This document shows, one piece after another, positions 42,247 through 50,288 of a DNA stretch of 50,288 bases (the first letter of the stretch is position 1; the number at the start of each line of letters is the position of its first letter). The translations under genes were made by a program, and so were the position numbers. This stretch comes from Nitrospirae bacterium GWC2_57_13 (lineage in GTDB: Bacteria; Nitrospirota; UBA9217). The DNA is taken from the NCBI GenBank assembly GCA_001805055.1, contig MHDZ01000070.1, forward strand, positions 1-50,288, read 5' to 3'. A model generated the notes under the pieces. It was not told where the DNA came from. It saw only the letters and a list, made by a program, of their open reading frames with translations, and made no database searches.

Positions 42247-42252
42247 TAAACA

Positions 42253-42273
42253 AGGGCAGGCCCTGGCCTGCCC
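42253..42273 (+). terminator. GC hairpin after the ferritin-like gene
   Basis: GGGCAGGCC (42254-42262) and GGCCTGCCC (42265-42273) pair with a 2-base loop, 7 bases after the stop. No T-run follows, so it is only a possible terminator. Confidence 0.4.
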
Positions 42274-42317
42274 CTGTCAACGTTCAAATCGAAAAATCCA
42301 AGTAACTACTCAGGTCA

Positions 42318-42532
42318 TTTTTTATCCGCAGATTACGCGGATTACGCAGAGAATAGCAAACCCGAATTCTGGTTTTTGAATCTGCGTCCATCTGCGAAAT
42401 CTGCGGATTGAAGGCTTTTTCTCAGATTTGGCTTATCCCATACTGAAAAGAATATGAATAGTTACGATTTTTCATGGGTGGTAATCCGCCGTTATCCGCT
42501 GTTATCGGATTTTATCCGTGTCCACAGGTGAG
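42318..42532. repeat. Dispersed intergenic repeat tract (CGCAGATTACGCGGATTACG type)
   Basis: ATCCGCAGATTACGCGGATT at about 42321 faces AATCTGCGTCC and GCGAAATCTGCGGAT at 42380-42410. A second tract at 42479-42525 has repeated GTTATCCGC / ATTTTATCCGTG units. It occupies the whole converging gap between the ferritin-like and UspA genes, with no gene in it. Confidence 0.5.
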
Positions 42533-42534
42533 AT

Positions 42535-42996
42535 TCAGGGCATTTTGAATTCCTTGCCGGCGATGCGTACGGTCAGCACCGGGCAGGGAGCTTTGCGAAC
42601 AACCTTCTCAGCGGTGCTGCCGAAGAGCATGTGGTCGATGCCGGTCCTGCCGTGGGTGCCGATCACGATCATGTCGGCTTTCTGGTCACTTGCGGTCTTG
42701 ATGATCTCGACGAAGGGAACGCCCCGCAGCACGAGCGACTCCACGTCCTTCACCTGCTTTTGGGCCTCGGCCAGCCACTTTTCCATCTCCTTTGTTGCGC
42801 TCCTTTGCATATCCTCGACCAGGTCAGCGGCCGAGAGCGACGAAGGAATGTACCATTCGGCGATGCTGATGTCCTGAATGACGTAGAGCAGGATGAGCTT
42901 TGCCTGGCAGTCCTTTGCCATGGAGACGGCGTAGTCCATGGCGGCCCGGGCGCCCTGGGAGAAGTCCGTGGGGAACAGGATTGTCTTGATCAGCAT
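42535..42996 (-). CDS. Universal stress protein (UspA family)
   Basis: A 153-residue UspA-fold protein. It opens MLIKTILFPTDFSQGARAAM and ends with the ATP-binding block MIVIGTHGRTG(x9)STAEKVV and APCPVLTV. UspA proteins aid survival under stress by unclear mechanisms; some bind ATP. The start at 42996 has an SD AGGAG; the open frame continues 10 codons upstream without an SD. A perfect-consensus promoter lies about 55 bases upstream. Confidence 0.9.
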   Translation of the reverse strand: MLIKTILFPTDFSQGARAAMDYAVSMAKDCQAKLILLYVIQDISIAEWYIPSSLSAADLVEDMQRSATKEMEKWLAEAQKQVKDVESLVLRGVPFVEIIKTASDQKADMIVIGTHGRTGIDHMLFGSTAEKVVRKAPCPVLTVRIAGKEFKMP

Positions 42997-43049
42997 GGGT
43001 TTCTCCTGCAAAAGGACAGGGTTCACTGCACGTTCGGAAGGATAGTAGA

Positions 43050-43078
43050 ATTATATCGTGAGGCCAGAGGTTTGTCAA
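43050..43078 (-). promoter_or_regulatory. Perfect-consensus sigma70 promoter of the UspA gene
   Basis: Minus strand TTGACA (43078-43073), a 17-base spacer, then TATAAT (43055-43050). It is the only perfect match to both hexamers that I found in the window. Confidence 0.8.
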
Positions 43079-43148
43079 ACCCTTGCAGGGAGTTTGACTT
43101 GAACAGTGCCATATTGACAGAAAATCAATTTTCTGCTACCTTTCCGTC

Positions 43149-43263
43149 ATGCTTCGAAAGTCGAGAATAGAGTTCCATGGAGCCCTCTATCACGTTATCA
43201 TCCGCGGCAACCAGCGGCAGAAGGTCTTCAAAGAACCCGCCGATTATCAGAAAAAAAGATTGG
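43149..43263 (+). pseudogene. N-terminal remnant of a REP-associated (RAYT) transposase
   Basis: MLRKSRIEFHGALYHVIIRG then NQRQKVFKEPADYQ matches the start of IS200/IS605-like REP-associated tyrosine transposases (TnpA_REP, Y1_Tnp family). The homology stops at about residue 36, within a run of A's, and the frame then has no recognisable domain. So it is a 5' stump that has lost the HUH motif and catalytic tyrosine. TTGACA at 43114 and TACCTT at 43137 may be its old promoter, 6 bases before the ATG. It lies just upstream of the CFI-box gene. Confidence 0.6.
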
Positions 43264-43314
43264 GGTGTTCCTTTGGGACGGTAAGCTATGAGAGCAGTAT
43301 AAAAAGAGGGGGCC

Positions 43315-45276
43315 ATGAAAAGATTAATTATCCTTGCGGCAAGCCTGATCAGTTTACTCTGTCTCTTCGGACCGGCATTGGCAGAGGGCAACAAGACCAT
43401 CGGCATTATCTATCAGGAAGAGAATAATAGATTTTTCGCCGTACATTCCGCAATTGATTCCACGGGCAATACCGTCCACGGGCAATACTTGAAATTCGAC
43501 GGAACTCCTGTGGGCGCACCGATAAAAATCTATAGTCAGGATGTTTCCCCGAATCCGGTGGTTGTCGCCGTCATAAACGCGGATCCCATTCTTGTGGTGT
43601 TCGAATATTACACCGGTCCTTCTGATAGGGACATCTACGGGCAATTTATTAAACATGACGGCAGCCTTGGCTCCCAATTTATGATTGCCGGTGGTCCGGG
43701 CAATCAGAGCGCCCCTACGGCACTGTATCTGTATGATCCAAGACGCTCGGGCAGCGGCACGTACCTGGTTGCCTGGTCCGACGAGAGAAATGGTCCGTCC
43801 GATATCTATGGTCAATTTCTAGATTCTCACGGACGGCTGCAGAAAAGGAATGGGCAGCCCGGCAGTGAGAATTTTGTCCTGAGCGGTGCGCCTGGAAACC
43901 AGGAACGTCCTGTGATATCCCCTCTGCCCGAAAGCACTAACCAGGACAGAAAGTATCTGCTTGCCTGGAAGGACTGTCGCAGCGGTGCGGGGTGCGACAT
44001 CTATGGACAATTGATTAATTCCAACGGCTATCCCCAGGGTCAGGAAATAATTATTTCCGATGCGGCGAACAATCAGTCCAATCCCTCAATGTCCTCAATG
44101 TCCCTGAACCCGCAGCGCAAGAAATTATTGATCGTGTGGGAGGATGCACGGAACGGAGCAACGGCAGACATCTACGGACAATTCATGGATCCCGAAGGCC
44201 GGCTTGTCAAGAGAGACGGCGCAGCCGGCAGCGACAGCTTCATGATATCCGGCGCCGCAGATTCCCAGGCCAACCCTTCCGTTTTCTATAATTATAATTA
44301 TTCTGATCCCAAATTCATCGTGGCATGGCAGGATTTTCGAAATGGGTCGCATCATGACATTTATGCCCGGCATGTCAATATGGACGGTGCTCTGAGCGGA
44401 ACTGATTTCGTCATCTCGAATGCTTCAGGAAATCAATTCTCTCCCGTAATGATCCATAACAGGCTCTGTAATAACGTGGTGCTGGCGTATCGGACGCCTG
44501 CTGCTTCTTCGGAAACAATCGGTTCAAACGTTCTGGGAGCAGCCTGCGCCGGTTCGCCTCCCAGAGTCACTAAGACCTCGCCGATTAAAGAGCAACAGGC
44601 GCCCTCCAGTTCGGCATCAGTGACTTTCGACAGGGCAATGATGCCGATTTCCGTTAACGAGACCACTTTTTTGGTAACAGACAGCAAGAATAACCCGATT
44701 AAGGGAAGGGTGAGCGGAGGGGCAAACGGCGACGTTTATACGTTTTACAGTGCTCCCTTTAAAGTCGGCGAAACATATATCGTGAAGATTGCCAGGGATG
44801 TTAAAGAGCGGACCGGCTGGAACGAGATGGCTTCCGACTATGTTTGGTCTTTCAATGTAACGCCCGAGCCTGTTATTAAGGGAAAAGAAATCACGCGCGG
44901 TGTGACCGACGTATTGATCAAAATCGCCCCTAAAGGGGGGGGAAGCGCCCATTGTTTCATCGCAACTGCGGCATATGGATCGTACCTTGATCCGCATGTT
45001 ATGGTGTTTCGGGATTTCAGGGACAGACATCTTTTAAAAAATAAGATAGGCGCTTCGTTTGTAAACTATTATTATCTATACTCACCTCCGATCGCAGCCA
45101 TCATTCAAGAGCACGAAAGCCTGAGAATTATAACAAGGTCAATCCTTACGCCGCTCGTATATATTTTGAAGTATCCGGCATTCTTCATATCGGGGCTTGC
45201 TTTCCTGGCGATATTTGCCGGAAGAAAAATTGCGAAGAAAAAAGGACCACGCCGAGCGCCTGAATTCTTAGCGTAA
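43315..45276 (+). CDS. Exported repeat protein with Ig-like segment and CFI-box C-terminus
   Basis: A 653-residue protein. Residues 1-23 form a signal peptide. Residues 24-400 carry about six copies of a 55-65 residue unit ending in DIYGQF-(x3)-DG, with PGNQSAPT and [11 protein letters not shown] in each; this is a likely beta-propeller. An Ig-like (Big_5-type) segment follows near 425-515 ([20 protein letters not shown]). The end carries [27 protein letters not shown] and YYLYSPPIA, which matches the CFI-box C-terminal domain. A hydrophobic segment with a basic tail ([12 protein letters not shown]) suggests membrane anchoring after sorting. Base use is AT-richer than neighbours. Its function is unknown. 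Confidence 0.75.
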   Translation: MKRLIILAASLISLLCLFGPALAEGNKTIGIIYQEENNRFFAVHSAIDSTGNTVHGQYLKFDGTPVGAPIKIYSQDVSPNPVVVAVINADPILVVFEYYTGPSDRDIYGQFIKHDGSLGSQFMIAGGPGNQSAPTALYLYDPRRSGSGTYLVAWSDERNGPSDIYGQFLDSHGRLQKRNGQPGSENFVLSGAPGNQERPVISPLPESTNQDRKYLLAWKDCRSGAGCDIYGQLINSNGYPQGQEIIISDAANNQSNPSMSSMSLNPQRKKLLIVWEDARNGATADIYGQFMDPEGRLVKRDGAAGSDSFMISGAADSQANPSVFYNYNYSDPKFIVAWQDFRNGSHHDIYARHVNMDGALSGTDFVISNASGNQFSPVMIHNRLCNNVVLAYRTPAASSETIGSNVLGAACAGSPPRVTKTSPIKEQQAPSSSASVTFDRAMMPISVNETTFLVTDSKNNPIKGRVSGGANGDVYTFYSAPFKVGETYIVKIARDVKERTGWNEMASDYVWSFNVTPEPVIKGKEITRGVTDVLIKIAPKGGGSAHCFIATAAYGSYLDPHVMVFRDFRDRHLLKNKIGASFVNYYYLYSPPIAAIIQEHESLRIITRSILTPLVYILKYPAFFISGLAFLAIFAGRKIAKKKGPRRAPEFLA

Positions 45277-45605
45277 TATTTAGGAGAACCCATTCGAGCT
45301 GGTGCCTGCTGTATGAGGGGTTGTCAGAGATCTCGCTATTCTTTCCCCTTTTCATCTTGTACTTTTTTGTGACTGGTCTTGCCGCATGGTATCGTGCGTA
45401 CTGTGGGTAAGACTTGAATATTTCCATCGCCCCATGGCCAGGCCATGGATTCAACATGCTCTTGCCGCCCATTCTGGGCAAGTACACCCATGGCAACATC
45501 CGCCTCGCGGACGGGAGAGAAAAATTCATTTTGGGGCGTAAGCCGCTGTAACCCCTTAGAAAAAAGGATTGACAATTTTCCAGCGGGCTGTTATAAAGAC
45601 CATCT
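45277..45605. other. Gene-free stretch before ilvE
   Basis: No convincing gene. Short open frames exist on both strands (45336-45575 minus; 45457-45551 plus), but none has a family resemblance I trust. Short inverted segments such as CCATGGCCAGGCCATGG (45434-45450) are present. The right end holds the ilvE promoter. Confidence 0.5.
45569..45597 (+). promoter_or_regulatory. Promoter of ilvE
   Basis: TTGACA (45569-45574), a 17-base spacer, then TATAAA (45592-45597). The ATG at 45606 is only 8 bases after the -10 box, with no SD. Confidence 0.7.
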
Positions 45606-46547
45606 ATGCTGCAGGCCACGGAAAAGATATGGATGAATGGCAAGCTCGTCGCCTGGGACGACGCCAGGGTCCATGTTTTGACCCATTCGCTCCATTACGG
45701 GACAGGCGTGTTCGAGGGCATCCGCTGCTACAAGGCTGAGGCCGGGTCTGCCGTGTTCCGGCTGCGGGAGCACGTGGAGCGGCTCTTTGATTCGGCCCAT
45801 ATCTGCCAGCTCGACATTCCCTATACGCCTGAGGCGGTGACCGAGGCGATCCTCGAGACCATCAGGGTGAACAAGATCGAGGCCTGCTATATCCGGCCCA
45901 TCGCCTACATCGGCTACGGCGCCATGGGTATCTTCCCCAAGGAAAACCCCGTGGAGCTGGTCATCGCGGTCTGGCCCTGGGGCAGCTACCTGGGCGACGA
46001 AGGCCTTAAGAACGGGATTCGCGTCAAGATATCCTCCTTTGTGCGGCCCCACGTGAACGCCACCATGGTCCGGTCCAAGACAACGGCCAATTACGCAAAC
46101 TCGCTGCTTGCAAAGCGGGAGGCGCTGCGCGACGGGTACCACGAGGCGGTCCTGCTCGACACGGACGGCTATGTGGCCGAAGGCAGCGGTGAGAACATCT
46201 TCATCGTCCGCAAGGGCTTCATCAAGACGCCGCCGCTCACGGCGATCCTCGAAGGGATCACGCGGGAGACAGTGATGCAGCTCGCTGCAGAGCGCGGCAT
46301 CCGCGTCGTGGAGGAGCGTTTTACCCGCGACGAGCTCTATCTGGCCGACGAGGCCTTTTTTACAGGCACAGCCGCCGAGATAACACCGATACGCGAAGTA
46401 GACAACCGCGCCATCGGCGCCGGCAAGCCGGGTCCTGTAACAACGGAGCTTCAGGCGGCATTTTTCGATATCGTTCACGGCAGGGACAGCCGGCATGAGG
46501 AGTGGCTTACCTATGTGCATGAGAAGCAGCCTGCAGTGAAAAAATGA
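45606..46547 (+). CDS. ilvE: Branched-chain amino acid aminotransferase
   Basis: A 313-residue PLP enzyme of fold type IV that transaminates leucine, isoleucine and valine. Landmarks are [51 protein letters not shown] with the Schiff-base lysine K158, [15 protein letters not shown] and [17 protein letters not shown]. The start at 45606 is the first in-frame ATG and follows a near-perfect promoter by 8 bases, which suggests a leaderless mRNA. A repeat and a tRNA-Leu gene follow. The enzyme is encoded away from other branched-chain genes. Confidence 0.95.
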   Translation: MLQATEKIWMNGKLVAWDDARVHVLTHSLHYGTGVFEGIRCYKAEAGSAVFRLREHVERLFDSAHICQLDIPYTPEAVTEAILETIRVNKIEACYIRPIAYIGYGAMGIFPKENPVELVIAVWPWGSYLGDEGLKNGIRVKISSFVRPHVNATMVRSKTTANYANSLLAKREALRDGYHEAVLLDTDGYVAEGSGENIFIVRKGFIKTPPLTAILEGITRETVMQLAAERGIRVVEERFTRDELYLADEAFFTGTAAEITPIREVDNRAIGAGKPGPVTTELQAAFFDIVHGRDSRHEEWLTYVHEKQPAVKK

Positions 46548-46555
46548 TCCCAGAC

Positions 46556-46632
46556 GCGGGGACACGGGGACGCGGAGAAAAGACAAGAAGTCGTATGTCT
46601 CCCCGTCACCGCGTCGCCTTCTTCTCCGCGTC
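46556..46632. repeat. Dispersed repeat of the GACGCGGGGACACGGGG type
   Basis: GACGCGGGGACACGGGGACG faces CTCCCCGTCACCGCGTCGCC and CTCCGCGTC. It lies between ilvE and tRNA-Leu and resembles the tract before coaX in opposite orientation. Confidence 0.5.
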
Positions 46633-46644
46633 AGTCGTTTTCAT

Positions 46645-46729
46645 GCCGAAGTGGTGGAACTGGTAGACACGCACGTTTGAGGGGCGTGTGGGGCAACCCA
46701 TGGGGGTTCAAATCCCCCCTTCGGCACCA
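46645..46729 (+). tRNA. tRNA-Leu (GAG)
   Basis: The acceptor stem GCCGAAG (46645-46651) pairs with CTTCGGC (46719-46725). The anticodon loop TTGAGGG gives anticodon GAG, reading CTC/CTT leucine codons. A long variable arm (TGGGGCAACCCA) is typical of leucine. The T arm is GGGGG-TTCAAAT-CCCCC, and CCA is encoded (46727-46729). No integrated element is evident at its 3' end within the window. Confidence 0.95.
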
Positions 46730-46837
46730 TTTTTTGCATTACGCGGGCATCAGGACCCGCAGGAGATAAGTCAGGCCTTCAGGCCCGGCTTATTTTTTTC
46801 TCTCGCAATCCACTCCGACGGACGGTATCATATTCCC

Positions 46838-48460
46838 ATGAAATCCACTCCCCTTCAGATATTTCTGCAGATCGCCGCCCTTGCAGCCGCGGCAGTGATC
46901 GCCCCCACTTCCGTCGCGGCGCAGCAGAGCGACAAGAACGTCGTTGCGATCATAGCCTCTCCTCTTGCCAATGTGCACAAGGAGCCGCAGTTCAAATCAG
47001 GCCTGCGCACCCAGGTCCTGCTGGGTGACGAGGTGCGGATCCTGGAGAAGCAGGACTACCGTTACCGCATTGCCATCCCGTCTCAGGGGAATATTGAGGG
47101 TTGGATCCATCGGGAAGCACTCCAGATCCCGAAGGACAACGGCCAGGACTATCTGAACGCCGGCAGAAAGCGTGTCATCATCACGGTCCCGAAGAGCCGG
47201 GCAATGATCCTGGACCGGACCGGCAACCACAAGGTCTCGCTCTACGCGGGGACCCGCCTGCCCGTCGTCGAGGCCACAGGCGACAGCTACAAGGTGCAGT
47301 TTCCTGACCGTACCCTCGCGATCATCAGCACACGTGATGCGCGTCCGGTGCAGGCTGCTGAAATTTTTGCGAACGAACTTTCTCCGCAGGACCTTGCAGC
47401 CACGGCAAAGCAGTTCCTGAATGTAACGTATCTTGACGGCGGCACCACCACCCAGGGCATGGACACCCGGGGACTGATCCATGTGGTCTATCGCATCCAC
47501 GGCATTCCGCTGGCGCCTGACCGCGAAGCCCTGCAGTCCGGTGGCATGCGGGTGCAGAAGAACGAGCTCCAGCCCGGCGATATTCTCGTATTTCACGGCG
47601 AGGGAGAAGGCCTCTACATCGGCAATGGCCGGTTCCTTCAGTCAATTCGGAAACGTTCCGTCCAGATCGGCGGCATCTACGACCGCCGCTATGCAAACGC
47701 GCTGCAATACGGGCTGCGGTTTCTCGGCGCAGATCCAGTGCAAAAAAAGCTCCCCGTGCAGCTGTCGGCTGCCGAGATACTCGTCACCCAGGACCGCGCT
47801 GCCGCGCTGCCCCTGGGCAAACGAATTGCCTACTGGGCGGCGCGCTTCATCGGCACGCCCTATGACCCCGATCCTCTGGGTCTTTACGTCCGGTCCAACC
47901 GCATCATCACCGACGAGAAGGTGGACTGCATGTACCATACCTTCCGCGCCGTGGAGCTTGCCATGACAGACACGCCTGCCGCTGCCGTGGACCGGGCCCT
48001 GGACCTCAGGTTCATCACGAAAGGCAGGCTCGAAGACGGCATCGTCCGGAACTACGACGAGCGGTATCAGTACGGCGAGGACATGGTCTTTGGCGGCAAG
48101 TGGGGCAGGAACATCACGTCCGACCTGGGAACGACCGTGCAGATCCCCGGCTCCCGCGGCAAAGATATCGTGGATATCCTGCCGAAGACATCGCTCCAGA
48201 CCGCGGCCCTGCAGTCGCGGCTGCAGGACGGCGACATCATCTACTGGATCAAGGACCCCACGAAGCGCGTGGTCGGGGAGATCGTCGCCCATCTCTCCAT
48301 CGTCCGCGTCAAGAAGGGAAAAGCATACGTCATTCATGCAGCCGGCGACAAGGACCGGAAGGACCGGCCCGGCGGCGGAGTGGTAAAAGAAGTGCCCTTT
48401 GCCGACTACGTGCGCACGATGAAGCACATCGGCGCCCTGGCCACGCGGTTCGAAGAGTAA
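46838..48460 (+). CDS. Exported SH3 / inactive NlpC-P60 / DUF1460-type cell-wall protein
   Basis: A 540-residue protein with a signal peptide (1-29, SVAAQQ). Two SH3-like segments follow (about 35-95 and 108-165). An NlpC/P60-like domain (about 190-300, GGTTTQGMDTRGLIHVVYRI) has Thr at the Cys position (T210) and lacks the usual HVG at EGEGLYIGNG, so it is probably inactive. A C-terminal papain-like domain (about 330-540) keeps C364 (EKVDCMYHT) and H485 (VAHLSIVRV), fitting DUF1460-type amidases. It probably binds and trims peptidoglycan in the periplasm. TATCAT 6 bases before the ATG and no SD suggest a leaderless mRNA. Confidence 0.8.
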   Translation: MKSTPLQIFLQIAALAAAAVIAPTSVAAQQSDKNVVAIIASPLANVHKEPQFKSGLRTQVLLGDEVRILEKQDYRYRIAIPSQGNIEGWIHREALQIPKDNGQDYLNAGRKRVIITVPKSRAMILDRTGNHKVSLYAGTRLPVVEATGDSYKVQFPDRTLAIISTRDARPVQAAEIFANELSPQDLAATAKQFLNVTYLDGGTTTQGMDTRGLIHVVYRIHGIPLAPDREALQSGGMRVQKNELQPGDILVFHGEGEGLYIGNGRFLQSIRKRSVQIGGIYDRRYANALQYGLRFLGADPVQKKLPVQLSAAEILVTQDRAAALPLGKRIAYWAARFIGTPYDPDPLGLYVRSNRIITDEKVDCMYHTFRAVELAMTDTPAAAVDRALDLRFITKGRLEDGIVRNYDERYQYGEDMVFGGKWGRNITSDLGTTVQIPGSRGKDIVDILPKTSLQTAALQSRLQDGDIIYWIKDPTKRVVGEIVAHLSIVRVKKGKAYVIHAAGDKDRKDRPGGGVVKEVPFADYVRTMKHIGALATRFEE

Positions 48461-48699
48461 GCTGCTGGTTTAAAAACTGGCAACAAATCATGACTATCCA
48501 TATCCATTAGTCCAATTTCTCCTTGCTTTTTCGTTAAATCCGTAATATCTTTTCCGTAAATCAATTGTCCGTGAAAGTTCAGTTAGCTCCGCGCCGCGTA
48601 CATTCTCTCTATATCGCAGTATGCTCAAAATGAGGTTCTGTCAGATATCGCTGCGCTATTAGTGGCGCGAAAGGAGATGTCTGAAGACGGGACGCGGCC
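48461..48699. other. AT-richer gap before the helicase
   Basis: No gene, tRNA or clear promoter. The composition turns AT-richer here and stays so to the window end, which marks a possible boundary of an acquired segment. Confidence 0.4.
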
Positions 48700-50288
48700 A
48701 TGCCCGAATTTCACCATAAAAAGCTCTTCGACAAGTCGCCTTCCCTTCTCAAGGGCAATCTTCAGATTATTGCCTGTGCTGGTGCGGGGAAGACTGAGTT
48801 CGTCTCTGAGAGGATTGCTTATCAGATCTACAAAGAAATAGCAAAACCTGGCCAGATTGTAGCCTTCACGTTCACGGAAAAAGCAGCAGAAGAGCTGAAA
48901 TTCCGCATCCGGTCAAAGATCAAGACGCTCATTGGAAGGCAAACGGATATCGGGGATATTTATACCGGGACAATTCACGCTTTTGCCTTCAGGCTGCTTC
49001 AGGAGTTCATTCCGCGTTACCGAGCTTATGATATGTTAGATGAGGTCGGCAGGCTCGCTTTCCTCTCGTCTATACGAAACGATATTGATCTCGACCACCT
49101 CACGAATTCGCTTCTTAAAAGATTCAGCAAACCTTATAATCGAACGAAGCAGAACTGGGTTTTCAAGACATTCATTCGAGACGTTGACTTCTTCAGGGAA
49201 GAAGGCCTCACGCCGAATAAAGCAGTCACAGACAGTTTTCGAAATGCCTATTCCGTCTATCTCCAAAAGCTGGAAGAAAAACGATTTCTCGATTTTTCCA
49301 GCATTTTGCGAATCGCCGTTGATACACTGAAGAGTGATAAAAAAACAAGAAACAAAGTTCAATCACAGTATAAATTCTTCACTGTTGATGAATATCAGGA
49401 TGTTAATCCCATCCAGGAAGAGCTGATACAGCTTATTTCAAACAAGGAGAACGTATGCATCGTTGGAGATGATGACCAGTCGATTTATCAGTGGCGTGGT
49501 GCAGATGTTCGTAATATCCAATCGTTCCGAAAGCGATACAAGAATGTTACTACTCATGAGTTGCTTGTTAATCGAAGGAGTCACGACGCCATTGTAAAAG
49601 CGTCAAGCGATCTTATTACCGAAAACAGTCCGCGAATTCCAAAGTCAATCAAAGACAAGGGGTTGGTTTCTCAAAGAGGCGATCTATATAAGATTGTCTT
49701 CAATAAGCAAGAAGACGAAGTCCAGTGGATCAAAGATAAAATTCAAGCCCTTGCGGGAACGGAATATAAGGATGGCGACAAGATCCGTAGATTAAAGTAT
49801 TCAGATATGGCGCTGCTCTTCCGATCGATAAGTAATGAAGCCAGCCCGTATATCGATGAGCTGAACGCCAGTGATATTCCGCTTGTGTATTCAGGCACAG
49901 GCGGCCTTTTTGATACTCCGGAGGTCTCGTGCATTATCCGTACGCTTGAATACATTTCAGAATGTGATAAGGACGTTATCTATAATGATCGTTTCTTAAA
50001 GAACGTATTCGACGACCTTCCACGAGTATTTACTCTTACCCTGAAACAATTTATAACCGGGGTCATCAAGATACAAGATTGGGCACGAGGCCAGAGGCGT
50101 CTTTCCCTTCAAGGGCCGTATCAGCAGCTATTAGGTTTGCTCAGCCTTTCTGATTCGGCAATCCATGCGCCGAGCAATGAGGTCATCCTCTATAATCTCG
50201 GAAGACTAAGCCAGGCAATCTCTGATTATGAGAACTCCCGAGAATATCTGACCTTCAGCAGCATTAAAGACTTCATCTGGTTTATCCG
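48700..50288 (+). CDS. UvrD/Rep-family superfamily I helicase (3' end outside window)
   Basis: 529 codons of an ATP-dependent 3'-5' DNA helicase that continues past the edge. Motifs appear in order: Walker A ACAGAGKT (residues 25-32), Ia FTFTEKAAEEL, TGTIHAFAF, motif II VDEYQDVNP (about 229-237), III VGDDDQSIYQWRGAD, IV LLVNRRS and a later ALLFRS-type motif. The start MPEFHHKKLF at 48700 is the only in-frame start after a stop at 48682, but has no SD. Base use is AT-richer than the rest of the window. Repair or mobile/defence-associated roles are both possible; the missing downstream genes would decide. Confidence 0.9.
   Translation, partial: MPEFHHKKLFDKSPSLLKGNLQIIACAGAGKTEFVSERIAYQIYKEIAKPGQIVAFTFTEKAAEELKFRIRSKIKTLIGRQTDIGDIYTGTIHAFAFRLLQEFIPRYRAYDMLDEVGRLAFLSSIRNDIDLDHLTNSLLKRFSKPYNRTKQNWVFKTFIRDVDFFREEGLTPNKAVTDSFRNAYSVYLQKLEEKRFLDFSSILRIAVDTLKSDKKTRNKVQSQYKFFTVDEYQDVNPIQEELIQLISNKENVCIVGDDDQSIYQWRGADVRNIQSFRKRYKNVTTHELLVNRRSHDAIVKASSDLITENSPRIPKSIKDKGLVSQRGDLYKIVFNKQEDEVQWIKDKIQALAGTEYKDGDKIRRLKYSDMALLFRSISNEASPYIDELNASDIPLVYSGTGGLFDTPEVSCIIRTLEYISECDKDVIYNDRFLKNVFDDLPRVFTLTLKQFITGVIKIQDWARGQRRLSLQGPYQQLLGLLSLSDSAIHAPSNEVILYNLGRLSQAISDYENSREYLTFSSIKDFIWFI

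Noticed and set aside
42247-42534. CRISPR-like array of short direct units
   Set aside because: Units are degenerate, irregularly spaced and inverted, unlike CRISPR repeats.
45336-45575. 79-codon minus-strand frame and short plus-strand frame before ilvE
   Set aside because: No start signal or family resemblance; several frames are open at once, as expected by chance.
48678-48700. ATG at 48678 with a good SD as helicase start
   Set aside because: It is out of frame with the helicase; the in-frame start is 48700.

Overview
The window is about 50 kb of a GC-rich bacterial chromosome, probably from an environmental Nitrospirota-like or deltaproteobacterial-like organism. That guess rests on the mfd plus tandem SurA-like layout, an Aquifex-type aconitase, a eukaryotic-type NADP isocitrate dehydrogenase, a PATAN/DUF4388 response regulator in a Pil-Chp-like chemosensory cluster, a CFI-box protein and many dispersed palindromic intergenic repeats. 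The taxonomy is inference.

Layout. 1-370: edge-truncated YncE/YVTN-type exported propeller (minus). 496-6659: mfd, then three consecutive SurA/parvulin-family exported proteins. 6734-8300: an RlmI-like rRNA methyltransferase and tRNA-Val(CAC). 8316-8687: dksA (minus). 8697-9216: a gene-free AT-rich block that closely resembles a bacterial replication origin unwinding region (AT-rich stretch, TAG trinucleotide repeats, GGGCC, DnaA boxes). 9217-15674: MFS transporter, HIT protein, hisI, Smr protein, icd, methyltransferase and Ap4A phosphorylase-like protein. 15835-24735: an eight-gene chemosensory operon (PATAN response regulator, CheY, CheW, PilJ-like MCP, CheA-REC hybrid, CheW, CheW, REC protein with a conserved C-terminal helix) with no CheR or CheB. 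25149-32274: valS, nadC, birA, coaX, a single-domain response regulator and galT. 32521-40494: a GGDEF-EAL protein, aconitase (minus) and a PhnD-like binding protein overlapping a large hybrid histidine kinase. 40568-43263: an old-yellow-enzyme oxidoreductase framed by GGGACAGTCCC palindromes, a ferritin-like protein, a UspA protein (minus) and the N-terminal stump of a REP-associated (RAYT) transposase. 43315-45276: an AT-richer secreted or membrane-anchored repeat protein ending in a CFI-box domain. 45606-48460: ilvE, tRNA-Leu(GAG) and a two-domain papain-like cell-wall protein. 48700 to the end: a UvrD/Rep-type helicase running off the window in AT-richer sequence.

How the genes work together. 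Mfd and UvrD-like proteins serve DNA repair. The SurA set serves envelope protein folding. Icd and aconitase are adjacent TCA steps on separate loci. The chemosensory operon probably controls type IV pili or another output rather than flagella. Many genes have sigma70-type promoters whose -10 box sits only 6-9 bases before the start codon without a Shine-Dalgarno, which suggests leaderless mRNAs are common here. The intergenic regions hold at least eight distinct dispersed repeat types, and one of them has entered the valS reading frame.
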